64,000 nucleotides of DNA from Streptomyces sp. NBC_01476 (lineage in GTDB: Bacteria > Actinomycetota > Actinomycetes > Streptomycetales > Streptomycetaceae): positions 558,001 through 622,000 of the forward strand of contig NZ_CP109446.1 of the NCBI RefSeq assembly GCF_036227265.1, in the 5' to 3' direction. A model generated the notes under the pieces. The model worked only from the letters and a program-made list of their open reading frames with translations. It ran no database searches and was not told the DNA's origin. Shown here one piece after another: positions 15,795 to 25,464 of this stretch (position 1 is the first letter of the stretch; each line of letters starts with the position of its first letter). The translations under genes were made by a program, and so were the position numbers.

Positions 15795-17912
15795 TCAGAC
15801 GGTGATCCGGTCGATGTCGGACACGTAGTCGTCCGGGTTGCCGAGGCTGACGGTGTTGCTGCCTGCCTTCAGCTGGACGGGAACGGTCACCGACTGGGCG
15901 GTCCCCCAGTTGTTGTCGTTGGTGCCGGGGAGCGGGAGCTGGAAGGACGTGCCGCCCGAGGTGACGACGACGGTCCGGCCGGTGGAGCCGTCCACGTAGT
16001 CGAGCTTGAGCAGGTAGGTGCCGTCCTTCGGCGCGGTGACGTTGTTGATCGCCAGTGCGTTGCCGGCGCCGCCGAGGTTGCCGACCTTCTTGCCGCCCGA
16101 GCAGCCGGAGCAGTCTCCGACGCTCGCGTTGCCGGTGAGCGTGTTGGCCGCCGCCTCCGCCTCGTAGGAGACGGGTCCGCCCGCGGCCGGGGTGGTGACC
16201 GGGACCGCCTTGCTGGGCGCGGAGCGGTGGCCCTTGGCGTCCTTGGCGACGACGGTGAAGGAGTAGCCGGTGGCGGAGGTCAGACCGGTGACGGTGGCCG
16301 CGGTGCCGGTGGTCGAGCTGACTTTCTTGCCGTTGACGTAGATGTCGTAGCCCGCGGGCTTGCCGTTCTCCACCGCGTCCCAGGCCAGCGAGACCGAGGC
16401 GGCGGTGGCGGCGGTGCCGTGCACGGCGAGCGGGACGCCCGGGGTGGACGGCTTCTTCGGGGTGATGGTGAACAGCCGCGAGCCGTGCGGCGGGAGTTCG
16501 GTGGTGTAGTGGCCGCTGACGCCACCGAGGTTCTTGTGGCTCCACAGGTCGCGCAGGTTCGCCTGCCCGCTGATGCCGAGGTCCGACAGGTCGGCGGTGA
16601 CGTTCTGGTAGCCCTTGCCGAGGTTGAACAGGGCGACGGTGTAGCTGCCGTCGGCGTTCCGGGCGTACCAGACCTGCTGGTCGGTGGCCTGGCTGACCGG
16701 CTTGGCCGGGTTGCCCGCCTGGTCGACCGCGATGACCTCGTCGTTGGTGAGCAGCGAGAGACCGTAGTCGTCGAGCTTGGTGAGGTCGTCACCGATGTAC
16801 AGCGGGGCGGCTTCGATCGCCCACAGCGTCATGTAGCTCTGCCGCTCGACATCGGTGAGGCCGTCCATCGGGCCGACGCCGACGTCGAGGGAGTCGAGGT
16901 TGTTCCAGTGCCTGGGCCCGGCGTCGTCGATCCACGGCACGACGTCGTTCCAGCGGCCCTTGACCGAGTTGTTCCAGGTCACCAGGGTGTCGCAGTAGCA
17001 CTCGACGTCGGTGTCGACGCGCCACCCGTTGGAGTTGGCCTTCCACACGTCGGCCTTGGTGTGGCTCAGCGACCAGGAGAGGGTGAGCTGGATCGGGCGG
17101 CCGGTGTTCTGCAGCGCCTGGTGCCAGGCCTGGACGTCGGGCACGTTGTCGTGCGCCGCGTCACCCTGGTTGGAGCCGGGCCCGACACCGTCCACCTTGA
17201 GGAAGTCCACGCCCCAGCCGGCCAGTTCGTCGGCGACGGAGTCGATGTACTTCTGCGAGCAGGGGCTGGACCAGTTCATCTGGTAGGACACGTTGTCCCA
17301 GCCGCTGGTCTTGCGCAGGTCGGGGTAGACGATGTCCTTGGTGGTGCAGCCGGGCGCGCCGTAGATCGGCGTCTTGCCGTCGTTGTAGGCGTCGAAGTAG
17401 AGGCCGACCGCCAGGTAGGCGCCGAACTTCAGTCCCTTGCGGTGCAGTTGGTCACCGAGGTAGGTGAAGCCGTCGGGGAAGGTCGCCTTGTTGGGGACCG
17501 GGCGGCCGTAGCTGTCGAAGCCGCCGACCCAGCCGGCGTCCACATTGACGTAGTCGTAGCCGTGGCCCTTGAGCTTCTTGGAGAGCACGTCCGCCTGCTG
17601 GAGGATGTGCGCCTGGGTGAGGTACTTCTCGTTGCCGTAGCCGGGGAAGTTGGTGGACTCCAGGCTCCAGCTGCTCCAGCCCATGTACGGCTTGTCGGCC
17701 AGTACCGGCGCGCTGCCGTGCTGGGTGGCGGCCGGGGCCCGGCCGGAATCGCCGGCGGACGCGGTGGCCGATGCCGCGGTCGGCACCAGGAGGGCCGCGG
17801 CGAGCGCGGCGACCGCCAGCAGGGGCAGCGCGAGGCCGCCCCGCAGGCGGGAGAACGGCTTTCTGCGCCGCGGCGGGGCGGCGGGTCCTTCGGGTCCAGC
17901 TGGACGAGGCAT
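15795..17912 (-). CDS. Secreted GH27 alpha-galactosidase-type enzyme with Fn3 and carbohydrate-binding domains
   Basis: An Arg-rich start and hydrophobic segment ending AASATASA form a Sec or Tat signal peptide. The GH27 domain starts at about residue 72 (KPYMGWSSWSLES) and has nucleophile Asp241 (FLKVDG) and acid/base Asp302 (WRVDTDVE). A beta-sandwich follows, then a fibronectin type III module (residues about 485-575) and a C-terminal CBM35/CBM6-like module (SYEAEAAANTL to DIDRITV). GH27 includes alpha-galactosidases and beta-L-arabinopyranosidases; the exact activity is open. First gene of the operon, GGAG before the ATG, divergent from the ROK gene. Confidence 0.9.
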   Translation of the reverse strand: MPRPAGPEGPAAPPRRRKPFSRLRGGLALPLLAVAALAAALLVPTAASATASAGDSGRAPAATQHGSAPVLADKPYMGWSSWSLESTNFPGYGNEKYLTQAHILQQADVLSKKLKGHGYDYVNVDAGWVGGFDSYGRPVPNKATFPDGFTYLGDQLHRKGLKFGAYLAVGLYFDAYNDGKTPIYGAPGCTTKDIVYPDLRKTSGWDNVSYQMNWSSPCSQKYIDSVADELAGWGVDFLKVDGVGPGSNQGDAAHDNVPDVQAWHQALQNTGRPIQLTLSWSLSHTKADVWKANSNGWRVDTDVECYCDTLVTWNNSVKGRWNDVVPWIDDAGPRHWNNLDSLDVGVGPMDGLTDVERQSYMTLWAIEAAPLYIGDDLTKLDDYGLSLLTNDEVIAVDQAGNPAKPVSQATDQQVWYARNADGSYTVALFNLGKGYQNVTADLSDLGISGQANLRDLWSHKNLGGVSGHYTTELPPHGSRLFTITPKKPSTPGVPLAVHGTAATAASVSLAWDAVENGKPAGYDIYVNGKKVSSTTGTAATVTGLTSATGYSFTVVAKDAKGHRSAPSKAVPVTTPAAGGPVSYEAEAAANTLTGNASVGDCSGCSGGKKVGNLGGAGNALAINNVTAPKDGTYLLKLDYVDGSTGRTVVVTSGGTSFQLPLPGTNDNNWGTAQSVTVPVQLKAGSNTVSLGNPDDYVSDIDRITV

Positions 17913-18081
17913 GGGTCTACTCCATCTCGGCGCGGAGGCATGCGGCGGAGATCAGAACTGCCGGGGATGCGGACAGGGGTTCACTCGTCCTCGGGTCGTT
18001 CCCTCGGTGGCGGTCGTCCCGGAGCACCACCGAGGGGGCGAGGAAGTGCGGCGAATGTAGCCAGGGTTTCCTTCCAGCGTC

Positions 18082-18110
18082 AACATAATCGGCAGGAAAA
18101 ATCCGATGTT
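18082..18110. promoter_or_regulatory. Imperfect inverted repeat in the GH27/ROK divergent region
   Basis: AACATAATCGG (18082-18092) and CCGATGTT (18103-18110) are related by dyad symmetry with a two-base bulge, in an A/T-rich island of the 325-bp region 17913-18237 that separates the operon from its ROK gene. It is the best operator candidate there; I see no gene in the gap. Confidence 0.35.
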
Positions 18111-18237
18111 TGGCCCGACCGATCCGCACCCAAGTCGGCCCAGTCCCGGAAAACCGGCCCAGGACGGGCGGAACGTAGGCCGCAAGTGCCCGATCTCCGC
18201 ACTTCCTTACTTTCCCCTGGAAATGTATGGTCCAGGC

Positions 18238-19476
18238 ATGACGCTCGCCGATCAGCCGCCCGCCGCTGCTCTGGTCTTCCAGACCCTGCTCGCCCACGGT
18301 CCGCTCACCCGGGCCGAGGCGGGACGGCGGACCGGACTGTCACCGGGCGCGGTCACGAAGGTGGCCACTCCGCTGCTGGCCGACGGCTGGATCACCGAAC
18401 TCGGCCGCCCCACCGTGGAGCGGGCCAACGGCCGGCCGGCCACCCTGATCGCGGTGCGGGCGGAACGCGCCCGCTTCATCGGTGTCAAGGTCACCGCGGA
18501 CGAGCTGATCGGCGTGCTGGTGGACCTGACCGCCCAGCCGCTGGCGGCGCGGCGGGCGCGCCTCGGCTCCCGCGACGTCGGCACCGTGGTGCTGGCCATC
18601 GCCCGGCTGGTCACCCAGCTGCGCAAGGCGGCCGGCTTCGAGCGGGCCGGCCAGGAAGGCGGCGGACAGGCGGGCGGCGGGGACGGGGACGGCAGGCACG
18701 GGGACCTGCAGCACGAGGGCGGCCGGCACGAGGACGACGTGCACAGCATCGGCGTCACCATCTCCGGCGATGTCGACGGACACACCGGCACCGTGCAGTA
18801 CTCCCCCTTCCTCAACTGGCGGCGGGTGCCGCTGGCCCAGCTGGTGGAGACCGCCACCGGCACGCCGACCGTGATCGAGAACGATGTACGCGCCCTGACC
18901 GTGGCCGAGCAGTGGTTCGGCGCCGGGGTCGGACTGTCGTCGTTCGCCCTGGTCACCGTGGGGGCCGGCATCGGCTGCGGGCTCTCCATCGGCGGGCGGG
19001 TGGTGTCCGGGGCACACGGGGTGTCGGGCGAGGTCGGCCACCTGCCGGTCGGCGGCACCGACCGTATCTGCACCTGCGGCAACACCGGCTGCGTGGAGGC
19101 CGTCGCCTCGACGCACGCCATCACCGAGCAGGCCCGGCAGGCCACCGGCGACGACGAGCTGACGATGGACCAGGCGGTACGGCTGGCGCACGCCGGTGAC
19201 CCCGCGGTCCGGGCGGTCTTCGCCCGGGCCGGTCACACGCTCGGGCTGGCGATGGCCTCGGTGGCCAATCTCATCGGGCCGGAGCGGATCATCATCTCCG
19301 GCGAGGGGGTCGCCTCGTACGACCTGTTCGCCGACCAGATCCGGCAGACCTTCGCCGATCACGCGTTCGGTGCCGCCGCGGACTGCGATCTGGTGGTCCG
19401 GCCGCTGCCGTTCGAGGAGTGGGCCCGCGGAGGTGCGGCGATCGCCGCCCAGCGGGTCTTCGCACCGTCGAAGTGA
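18238..19476 (+). CDS. ROK-family transcriptional regulator
   Basis: The 412-aa protein has an N-terminal winged helix-turn-helix (LTRAEAGRRTGLSPGAVTKVATPLL) and a ROK sugar-binding domain with the ATPase-like glycine motif (VGAGIGCGLSIGG), ENDVRALTVAEQW, and the zinc-site cysteines CTCGNTGCVE. A low-complexity Gly/His/Asp insert lies at about residues 140-168. Such proteins repress sugar operons until a sugar binds; its divergent position makes it the likely regulator of the GH27-GH36 operon. Of several in-frame starts, the ATG at 18238 begins the conserved domain. Confidence 0.88.
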   Translation: MTLADQPPAAALVFQTLLAHGPLTRAEAGRRTGLSPGAVTKVATPLLADGWITELGRPTVERANGRPATLIAVRAERARFIGVKVTADELIGVLVDLTAQPLAARRARLGSRDVGTVVLAIARLVTQLRKAAGFERAGQEGGGQAGGGDGDGRHGDLQHEGGRHEDDVHSIGVTISGDVDGHTGTVQYSPFLNWRRVPLAQLVETATGTPTVIENDVRALTVAEQWFGAGVGLSSFALVTVGAGIGCGLSIGGRVVSGAHGVSGEVGHLPVGGTDRICTCGNTGCVEAVASTHAITEQARQATGDDELTMDQAVRLAHAGDPAVRAVFARAGHTLGLAMASVANLIGPERIIISGEGVASYDLFADQIRQTFADHAFGAAADCDLVVRPLPFEEWARGGAAIAAQRVFAPSK

Positions 19477-19507
19477 CGCCCGGTCACGGCGTTGCGGAAG
19501 GAACCCC

Positions 19508-19683
19508 ATGACGCGTGACCATCTGGCCGGGCTGCTGACCGGCGCCGACGCCCGCCGACGACCTGTCGGGGCACGTCCGGCTCGCCGCCTCGAACTCGAT
19601 ACCGATCGCGGTTGGCGAGTCGGTGGCGGCGGGGTCCGGGTCCGCCGTGGACCCGGACCCCGCCCGCCGCGCCGGACCGCCGG
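19508..19683 (+). pseudogene. Remnant of an enolase-superfamily sugar-acid dehydratase
   Basis: From 19551 one frame reads PADDLSGH then VRLAASNSIPIAVGES, which matches the conserved PxDDxxGHxRLAxxxxIPIAVGES region of mandelate racemase/galactonate dehydratase-type enzymes. Nothing before or after it in that frame continues the family, and the ATG at 19508 is in another frame, so only a scrap of about 25 codons is left after deletion. A galactonate dehydratase would fit beside the alpha-galactosidase operon. Confidence 0.45.
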
Positions 19684-20310
19684 TCAGGAGAGCTTCGACA
19701 GATCCTTGTTCAGCTCCAGGACATTGACGTGGCTCTCGCCGAGGAAGCCGAGGCTGCGGCCGTCCACATGCGCGGCGACCAGTCGGTGCACCGCGTCCGC
19801 GGACAGGCCGCGGGCCGCCGCGACCCGGTTGACCTGCTCGTAGGCGTAGGCCGGGGAGATGTCCGGGTCCAGGCCGGATCCGGAGGCGGTGAGCGCGTCC
19901 GGCGGCACCGTGGCGGGGTCCACCCCGTCGAAGGCGGCGACGTCGTGCCGGCGCTGCTGGATCGTCTTGACCAGATCCGGGTCGTTGGGCCCGAGGTTGG
20001 AGGCACCGGAGGCCAGCGGGTCGTACGACCCGGCGGACGGTCGCGGCTGGAAGAACTTCGGGTCCGGCCGGGCGGCCTCGTCGGCGTTGTCCGGGTCCTT
20101 CTTCGGCAGGTTGAAGTTCTGGCCGATTTCGCTGGATCCGACGACCCGGCCGTTCTGCTTGATCAGCGACCCGTCGGCCTTGTCACTGAAGGCGGCCTGG
20201 GCCACCCCGGTGACGGCCAGCGGGTAGATCAGCCCGCAGACGATCGTCATCAGGATCAGCATGCGCAGCGCCGACAGGTGCCGGCGGACCGCGGTGGGGA
20301 GGTTGTTCAT
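19684..20310 (-). CDS. kdpC: Potassium-transporting ATPase subunit C
   Basis: The 208-aa protein has one N-terminal membrane segment (LSALRMLILMTIVCGLIYPLAVTGVA) and the KdpC motifs NGRVVGSSEIGQNF, KFFQPRPSA, ASNLGPNDPDL and the C-terminal HVNVLELNKDL. KdpC stabilises the KdpA-KdpB complex and increases ATP affinity. It is the last kdp gene, 30 bp after kdpB. A GTG three codons upstream (20319) is an alternative start. Confidence 0.95.
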   Translation of the reverse strand: MNNLPTAVRRHLSALRMLILMTIVCGLIYPLAVTGVAQAAFSDKADGSLIKQNGRVVGSSEIGQNFNLPKKDPDNADEAARPDPKFFQPRPSAGSYDPLASGASNLGPNDPDLVKTIQQRRHDVAAFDGVDPATVPPDALTASGSGLDPDISPAYAYEQVNRVAAARGLSADAVHRLVAAHVDGRSLGFLGESHVNVLELNKDLSKLS

Positions 20311-20340
20311 GTCACGCACCTACGTTCTCGGTGTCCGCGG

Positions 20341-22479
20341 TCAGCTCAGTCCGGGGATGAACTGGACGATCAGGTCGATGATCTTGATGCCGGCGAACGG
20401 CAGCACCAGGCCGCCGATGCCGTACACCCAGATGTTGCGGTTGAGCAGTTTCGCCGCCGAGGACGGCCGGTAGCGCACACCGCGCAGGGCCAGCGGGATC
20501 AGCACCACGATGATCAGCGCGTTGAAGATGATCGCGGAGGCGATCGCCGACGTCGGGCTGTGCAGCTTCATGATGTTGAGCGTGTCCAGGCCCGGGTAGG
20601 CCACGGTGAACATCGCGGGGATGATCGCGAAGTACTTCGCGATGTCGTTGGCGATCGAGAAGGTGGTGAGCGCGCCCCGAGTGATGAGGAGTTGCTTGCC
20701 GATCTCCACGATCTCGATCAGCTTGGTGGGGTTGGAGTCCAGGTCCACCATGTTCCCGGCCTCCTTGGCGGCCGAGGTGCCGGTGTTCATGGCCACGCCC
20801 ACGTCCGCCTGGGCCAGCGCCGGGGCGTCGTTGGTACCGTCACCGGTCATCGCGACCAGCTTGCCGCCGGCCTGCTCGCGCTTGATGAGCGCCATCTTGT
20901 CCTCGGGCGTGGCCTCGGCGAGGAAGTCGTCCACCCCCGCCTCGTCCGCGATCGCCTTGGCGGTCATCGGGTTGTCACCGGTGATCATCACCGTGCGGAT
21001 ACCCATCCGGCGCAGTTCGTCGAACCGCTCCCGCATCCCCTCCTTGACCACGTCCTTGAGGTTGATCACGCCGAGCACGGTGGCGCTGGTCCGGCCGTCA
21101 CGGACGACGACCTCCCCGACCACCAGCGGTGTGCCGCCACTGGAGGCGATGCCGTCGACCATCGGGCCGACCTCGTCGGTCGGGTGACCGCCGTTCTCCC
21201 GGATCCAGTGCATCACCGAGGTGGCGGCGCCCTTGCGCAGGAGGCGCTGGTCGCCGTCCTCGACGAGGTCGACGCCGCTCATCCGGGTCTGCGCGGTGAA
21301 GGGCACGAACGAGGCGCTGCCGAGTTCGCCCTCGGCGCGACCGCGCAGGCCGTACCGCTCCTTGGCGAGCACCACGATGGACCGGCCCTCGGGGGTCTCG
21401 TCGGACAGCGACGACAACTGCGCGGCGTCGGCCAGTTCGCCGACCGGGACCTCGCCGACCGGGAGGAACTCGGCGGCCTGCCGGTTGCCGAGGGTGATGG
21501 TGCCGGTCTTGTCCAGCAGCAGGGTGTTGACGTCGCCGGCCGCCTCGACGGCCCGGCCGGACATGGCGAGGACGTTCCGCTGCACCAGCCGGTCCATACC
21601 GGCGATGCCGATCGCGGAGAGCAGCGCGCCGATGGTGGTCGGGATCAGCGCGACCACCAGGGACACCAGGACCACGATGGACTGCTCGGCGCCCGCGTAG
21701 ATCGCCATCGGCTGGAGGGTGACGACGGCCAGCAGGAAGACGATGGTCAGCGAGGCGAGCAGGATGTTCAGCGCGATCTCGTTGGGGGTCTTCTGCCGGG
21801 AGGCGCCCTCGACCAGGGCGATCATCCGGTCGATGAAGGTCTCGCCGGGCCTGGAGGTGATCCGCACCACGATCCGGTCGGAGAGCACCCGGGTGCCGCC
21901 GGTGACCGCGCTGCGGTCGCCGCCGGACTCGCGGATCACCGGCGCGGACTCGCCGGTGATCGCCGACTCGTCCACCGAGGCGATGCCTTCGACGACATCG
22001 CCGTCACCGGGCACGGTCTGCCCGGCCTCGACCACCACGTGGTCGCCGAGCCGCAGTTCGGCGGCGGGCGCCGACTCCTCGCGCGGGTGGGCCGCGCCGG
22101 GCCGCCAGTCGACCAGCCGGCGGGCGACGGTCTCGGTCTTGGTACGGCGCAGGGTCTCGGCCTGCGCCTTGCCGCGGCCCTCGGCGACGGCCTCCGCCAA
22201 ATTGGCGAAGACCACGGTGAGCCAGAGCCAGACGGTGATCACCCAGGCGAAGACGCTCGGGTCCTTGATCGCGAACACCGTGGTCAGGACGGCCCCGGCC
22301 TCGACGACGAACATCACCGGGTTCTTGGCCATCACCCGCGGGTCGAGCTTCCGCACCGCGTCCGGGAAGGACCGCAGCACCATCTTCGGATCGAGCAGCC
22401 CGCCGGAGACCCGGTGCGGGCCCTGTGAGGCGGTACCGCCGCCGGCCGGGACCGGGGGCCGGTCAGTGGTCAGGGACAT
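20341..22479 (-). CDS. kdpB: Potassium-transporting P-type ATPase subunit B
   Basis: The 712-aa protein carries the P-type ATPase actuator TGES (residues 175-178), the phosphorylated Asp323 in DKTGT and the hinge [11 protein letters not shown], with [13 protein letters not shown] in the membrane domain. It hydrolyses ATP to drive K+ uptake through KdpA. The ATG shares one base with the kdpA stop (TGATG), so the two are translationally coupled. Confidence 0.97.
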   Translation of the reverse strand: MSLTTDRPPVPAGGGTASQGPHRVSGGLLDPKMVLRSFPDAVRKLDPRVMAKNPVMFVVEAGAVLTTVFAIKDPSVFAWVITVWLWLTVVFANLAEAVAEGRGKAQAETLRRTKTETVARRLVDWRPGAAHPREESAPAAELRLGDHVVVEAGQTVPGDGDVVEGIASVDESAITGESAPVIRESGGDRSAVTGGTRVLSDRIVVRITSRPGETFIDRMIALVEGASRQKTPNEIALNILLASLTIVFLLAVVTLQPMAIYAGAEQSIVVLVSLVVALIPTTIGALLSAIGIAGMDRLVQRNVLAMSGRAVEAAGDVNTLLLDKTGTITLGNRQAAEFLPVGEVPVGELADAAQLSSLSDETPEGRSIVVLAKERYGLRGRAEGELGSASFVPFTAQTRMSGVDLVEDGDQRLLRKGAATSVMHWIRENGGHPTDEVGPMVDGIASSGGTPLVVGEVVVRDGRTSATVLGVINLKDVVKEGMRERFDELRRMGIRTVMITGDNPMTAKAIADEAGVDDFLAEATPEDKMALIKREQAGGKLVAMTGDGTNDAPALAQADVGVAMNTGTSAAKEAGNMVDLDSNPTKLIEIVEIGKQLLITRGALTTFSIANDIAKYFAIIPAMFTVAYPGLDTLNIMKLHSPTSAIASAIIFNALIIVVLIPLALRGVRYRPSSAAKLLNRNIWVYGIGGLVLPFAGIKIIDLIVQFIPGLS

Positions 22480-24143
22480 CAGTGCAGACCTTCCGCGAGC
22501 GGACCCAGCGAGAGTGCGGGGAAGTAGGTGAGGCCGACGACCACGACGATCACGGCGCTGAGCATGCCGACGAACTGTGGTCGGTGGGTAGGCAGGGTGC
22601 CCGTGGTGACCGGGACGGGCTGCTGCTTGGCGAGCGAGCCGGCCAGCGCCAGCACGAAGATCATCGGCAGGAAGCGGCCGAAGAGCATCGCCAGGCCCAG
22701 CGCGGTGTTGTACCAGGTGGTGTTGACACCGATACCGGCGAACGCCGAGCCGTTGTTGTTGGCCGCCGAGGTGAAGGCGTAGAGCACTTCGGAGAAGCCG
22801 TGCGGGCCGGAGTTGAGCATCGCGGCCCGTTCGCCGGGCAGCGCCATCGCGGCGCCGGTGCCGATCAGCACCACGGCCGGGGTGGCCAGGATGTAGAGCG
22901 AGGCGAACTTCATCTCCCGGGCACCGAGCTTCTTGCCCAGGTACTCCGGGGTCCTGCCGACCATCAGACCGGCCACGAAGACCGTGATGACGGCCAGGAT
23001 CAGGATGCCGTAGAGCCCAGAACCGGTACCGCCGGGCGCGACCTCACCGAGCATCATGTTGAAGATCGTCATCCCGCCGCCGCCCGGCGAGAACGAATCG
23101 TGGAAGGAGTTGACGGCGCCGGTCGAGGTCAGCGTGGTGGACGCGGCGAAGAGGGCCGAGGCCCAGATGCCGAACCGCTGTTCCTTGCCCTCCAGCATGC
23201 CGCCGGCCGCGTGGCCGGCGGTGCTGCTGTAGCTGTGCAGTTCGTTGACGGTGATCAGGGCGACCGAAGCGGCCCAGATCAGGCCCATGACAGCCAGGAT
23301 CGCGTAGCCCTGGCGGCGGTCGCCGACCATCGTGCCGAAGGTGCGCGGCAGCGAGAAGGAGATGACCAGCAGCAGGTAGATCTCCAGCAGGTTGCTGAAG
23401 CCGGTCGGGTTCTCGAACGGGTGGGCGGAGTTGGCGTTGTAGAAGCCGCCGCCGTTGGTGCCGAGTTCCTTGATGGCTTCCTGCGAGGCGACCGGGCCGC
23501 CGGTGATGGACTGCTTGTCGCCGAGCAGCGTGGTGATCTCGTGGATGCCGTGGAAGTTCTGCACCACGCCGACCGCGACCAGCACGATCGCGAAGACGAA
23601 CGCGAGCGGCAGCAGCAGCCGGACGGTGATCCGGGTCAGGTCCACCCAGAAGTTGCCCACCCGGTCGGTGCGCCTGCGGGTGAAGCCCCGGATCAGCGCG
23701 GCCACGACGGCGATGCCGACGGCCGCGGAGACGAAGTTCTGCACCGCGAGGCCCGTCATCTGGACCAGGTGGCCCATGGTGACTTCGCCGGAGTACGACT
23801 GCCAGTTGGTGTTGGTGACGAAGGAGGCCGCGGTGTTGAACGCCTGGTCCGCCTTGACCGGCGGGAAGCCGAGCGACAGCAGCAGGTGGTTCTGCAGCCG
23901 CTGGAAGCCGTACAGGAACAGGACCGAGACCACCGAGAAGGCCAGCACGCTGCGCAGGTAAACCGGCCAGCGCTGGTCGGCGTCACCGTCGACACCGGCC
24001 AGTTTGTAGATGCCCCGCTCGACCGCCAGATGGCGGGCGGTGGTGAGGATACGGGCCATGTAGTCGCCCAGCGGACGATAGGAGAGCGCCAGCGCCCCGA
24101 GCAGGGCGAGAATCTGGAGCCAGCCCGCGAGAGTGTCGTTCAC
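22479..24143 (-). CDS. kdpA: Potassium-transporting ATPase subunit A
   Basis: The 554-aa membrane protein has the four pore-loop repeats of the SKT superfamily, with [29 protein letters not shown] and [12 protein letters not shown] visible. It binds and conducts K+. The GTG at 24143 shares one base with the kdpF stop codon. Confidence 0.97.
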   Translation of the reverse strand: MNDTLAGWLQILALLGALALSYRPLGDYMARILTTARHLAVERGIYKLAGVDGDADQRWPVYLRSVLAFSVVSVLFLYGFQRLQNHLLLSLGFPPVKADQAFNTAASFVTNTNWQSYSGEVTMGHLVQMTGLAVQNFVSAAVGIAVVAALIRGFTRRRTDRVGNFWVDLTRITVRLLLPLAFVFAIVLVAVGVVQNFHGIHEITTLLGDKQSITGGPVASQEAIKELGTNGGGFYNANSAHPFENPTGFSNLLEIYLLLVISFSLPRTFGTMVGDRRQGYAILAVMGLIWAASVALITVNELHSYSSTAGHAAGGMLEGKEQRFGIWASALFAASTTLTSTGAVNSFHDSFSPGGGGMTIFNMMLGEVAPGGTGSGLYGILILAVITVFVAGLMVGRTPEYLGKKLGAREMKFASLYILATPAVVLIGTGAAMALPGERAAMLNSGPHGFSEVLYAFTSAANNNGSAFAGIGVNTTWYNTALGLAMLFGRFLPMIFVLALAGSLAKQQPVPVTTGTLPTHRPQFVGMLSAVIVVVVGLTYFPALSLGPLAEGLH

Positions 24144-24232
24144 TAGAACTTCTCCGGGTGGATCAGGGCCAGCACGAGGTAGCCGAGCAGACAGCAGGCC
24201 ACGATGAGTCCGACGATGTTCTCCGCGCTCAC
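24143..24232 (-). CDS. kdpF: KdpF small membrane subunit (29 aa)
   Basis: The peptide reads [19 protein letters not shown] then [10 protein letters not shown], the single-helix KdpF form with the usual HPEKF end. KdpF stabilises the KdpABC complex. Its GTG overlaps the stop of the preceding 27-aa gene (GTGA) and its TAG overlaps the kdpA start, making a tightly coupled chain. Confidence 0.92.
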   Translation of the reverse strand: MSAENIVGLIVACCLLGYLVLALIHPEKF

Positions 24233-24312
24233 AGCTTCTCGGCCCCCTTGGCCACGAAGGCGAGCACGGCGAAGACCGCGATCGTCACAACGATGAAAAC
24301 GAAATCGGACAT
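24229..24312 (-). CDS. 27-aa single-helix protein leading the kdp operon
   Basis: The peptide reads [17 protein letters not shown] then [10 protein letters not shown]: a short acidic start, one hydrophobic helix and a basic end. It resembles KdpF in design but is a separate gene, and small proteins of this kind precede kdpF in other actinobacteria. It may be a second accessory helix of the Kdp complex. GGGATCCGCCC precedes the ATG, so the ribosome site is weak. Confidence 0.7.
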   Translation of the reverse strand: MSDFVFIVVTIAVFAVLAFVAKGAEKL

Positions 24313-24337
24313 GGGCGGATCCCCGGATTGTCGAAAC

Positions 24338-24389
24338 AGCAGGCAGATGGGTTGCCGGAAGTCCCGGCTCCTGTAGGAAACCGCCTGCT
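24338..24389 (-). promoter_or_regulatory. Structured leader of the kdp mRNA
   Basis: On the kdp strand, AGCAGGC pairs with GCCTGCT (24383-24389 with 24338-24344) and encloses a perfect GCCGG-GACTT-CCGGC hairpin (24354-24368). It ends 26 bases before the first ATG of the operon. It does not match a riboswitch class I know. The rest of 24313-24643 holds three TTGACG copies (24410, 24442, 24453) but no gene. Confidence 0.4.
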
Positions 24390-24615
24390 CGGCGGGGTAT
24401 CGACGCTTGTTGACGCTTCCCTTGCGCCCGCGACGGCGACGTTGACGCGGTCTTGACGATGCGCGCACCGGGGTCGGCGGGCCGTATTCCGGGGTCCGGC
24501 CCGCGGAGCGCTGCCGCGGGGCGGCCCGGGTGCTTGTCCGGGGGCCCGGGTGACCCGGGCGGACCGCTGAGCGAGTCCTGGCTCTCAGCTCAGGCACGGT
24601 CGCCGCGGTTGAACT

Positions 24616-24634
24616 GTACGAAACTTTCTCGTAC
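24616..24634. promoter_or_regulatory. TetR-type operator upstream of the regulator at 24644
   Basis: GTACGA-AACTTTC-TCGTAC is a perfect 6-bp inverted repeat with a 7-base centre, ending ten bases before the start codon, so the protein probably represses its own gene. Confidence 0.6.
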
Positions 24635-24643
24635 CGTTGCGGC

Positions 24644-25246
24644 ATGCCGACGGACTCCACGCCCCGATTCCGCATGTCGCCCGAGCGTCTCGCCGAGCTG
24701 TTCGCGGCCGTACGTGCGCTGCTGCTGGAATCCGGCTACGAACGGCTCACCTTCGATGCGGTGGCGGCCCGTGCCCGAACGAGCAAGGCGACGCTGTACC
24801 GGCACTGGGGCGGCAACAAATCCAGCCTGGTCATGGCCGCTCTCACCCATCAGCGTCCGGCCCTGCCCGACTACGCCGCGGCGGCCTCACTCGACGAGGT
24901 GTTCGCGCAGATGGCCCGTGCCGATCGTCTGCCGGCCCGCGACCTGCGCATGGGGTTCATGCTGCTGCACACGGCGTCGACCGACCCCGAGTTCGCCATC
25001 GCGCTGCGCACGGAGATCATCGTGCCGGTCGTGAACGAACTGGCCGCCGTTTTCGAGGCCGCCGCCGACCGCGGCGAGATCGTCCGCGACACGCCCCTGT
25101 TCCAGCGGCTGGCCCACCTGATCCTGGCTGACCTCGCCTTCTCCCCCCTGATCGGCGGCCGGGAGGACAACGCGGTGTCCCGACAGGAGCTGTTCCGGAC
25201 GATCATCCGGCCGGCACTCAGCTTCATCGATCACAGCGACAGCTAG
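24644..25246 (+). CDS. TetR-family transcriptional regulator
   Basis: The 200-aa protein has a typical TetR helix-turn-helix (FDAVAARARTSKATLYRHWGGNKSSLVMAA) and a C-terminal domain of the TetR_C_16/AefR-like kind (FMLLHTASTDPEFAIALRTEI). The likely operator lies directly upstream. The target beyond itself may be the ketopantoate-reductase-like gene 218 bp downstream. The ligand is not predictable. Confidence 0.9.
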   Translation: MPTDSTPRFRMSPERLAELFAAVRALLLESGYERLTFDAVAARARTSKATLYRHWGGNKSSLVMAALTHQRPALPDYAAAASLDEVFAQMARADRLPARDLRMGFMLLHTASTDPEFAIALRTEIIVPVVNELAAVFEAAADRGEIVRDTPLFQRLAHLILADLAFSPLIGGREDNAVSRQELFRTIIRPALSFIDHSDS

Positions 25247-25464
25247 GTCTTTGTCCGGCGCGATCACCGGCGCGGGCGTCGGCCGCGCCGCGCGAGCGGT
25301 CGGTCGGCCGGTCGAGCACGGCGCAGTGCGCGCGTTGACGGGCTCGGTCACCCGGCGATCACGCGGCGGGCGACCGCGGTGCAGATGCCCGGGTGGCGCC
25401 AGGCGGCCGCACATCTCTCGAACAAGCCGGATGAACCTACCGAACGTGCGACAGAGGGTTGCCC

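Noticed and set aside
19612..22428. Long plus-strand frame opposite kdpC and kdpB
   Set aside because: Antisense shadow; the minus strand has unmistakable Kdp motifs.
24338..24389. Known c-di-AMP riboswitch before kdp
   Set aside because: The leader lacks the conserved segments of that class; only simple hairpins are visible, so it is listed as an unassigned structure.
24410..24458. Three TTGACG copies as -35 elements
   Set aside because: Spacing to any -10 is not consistent and the orientation does not fit kdp.
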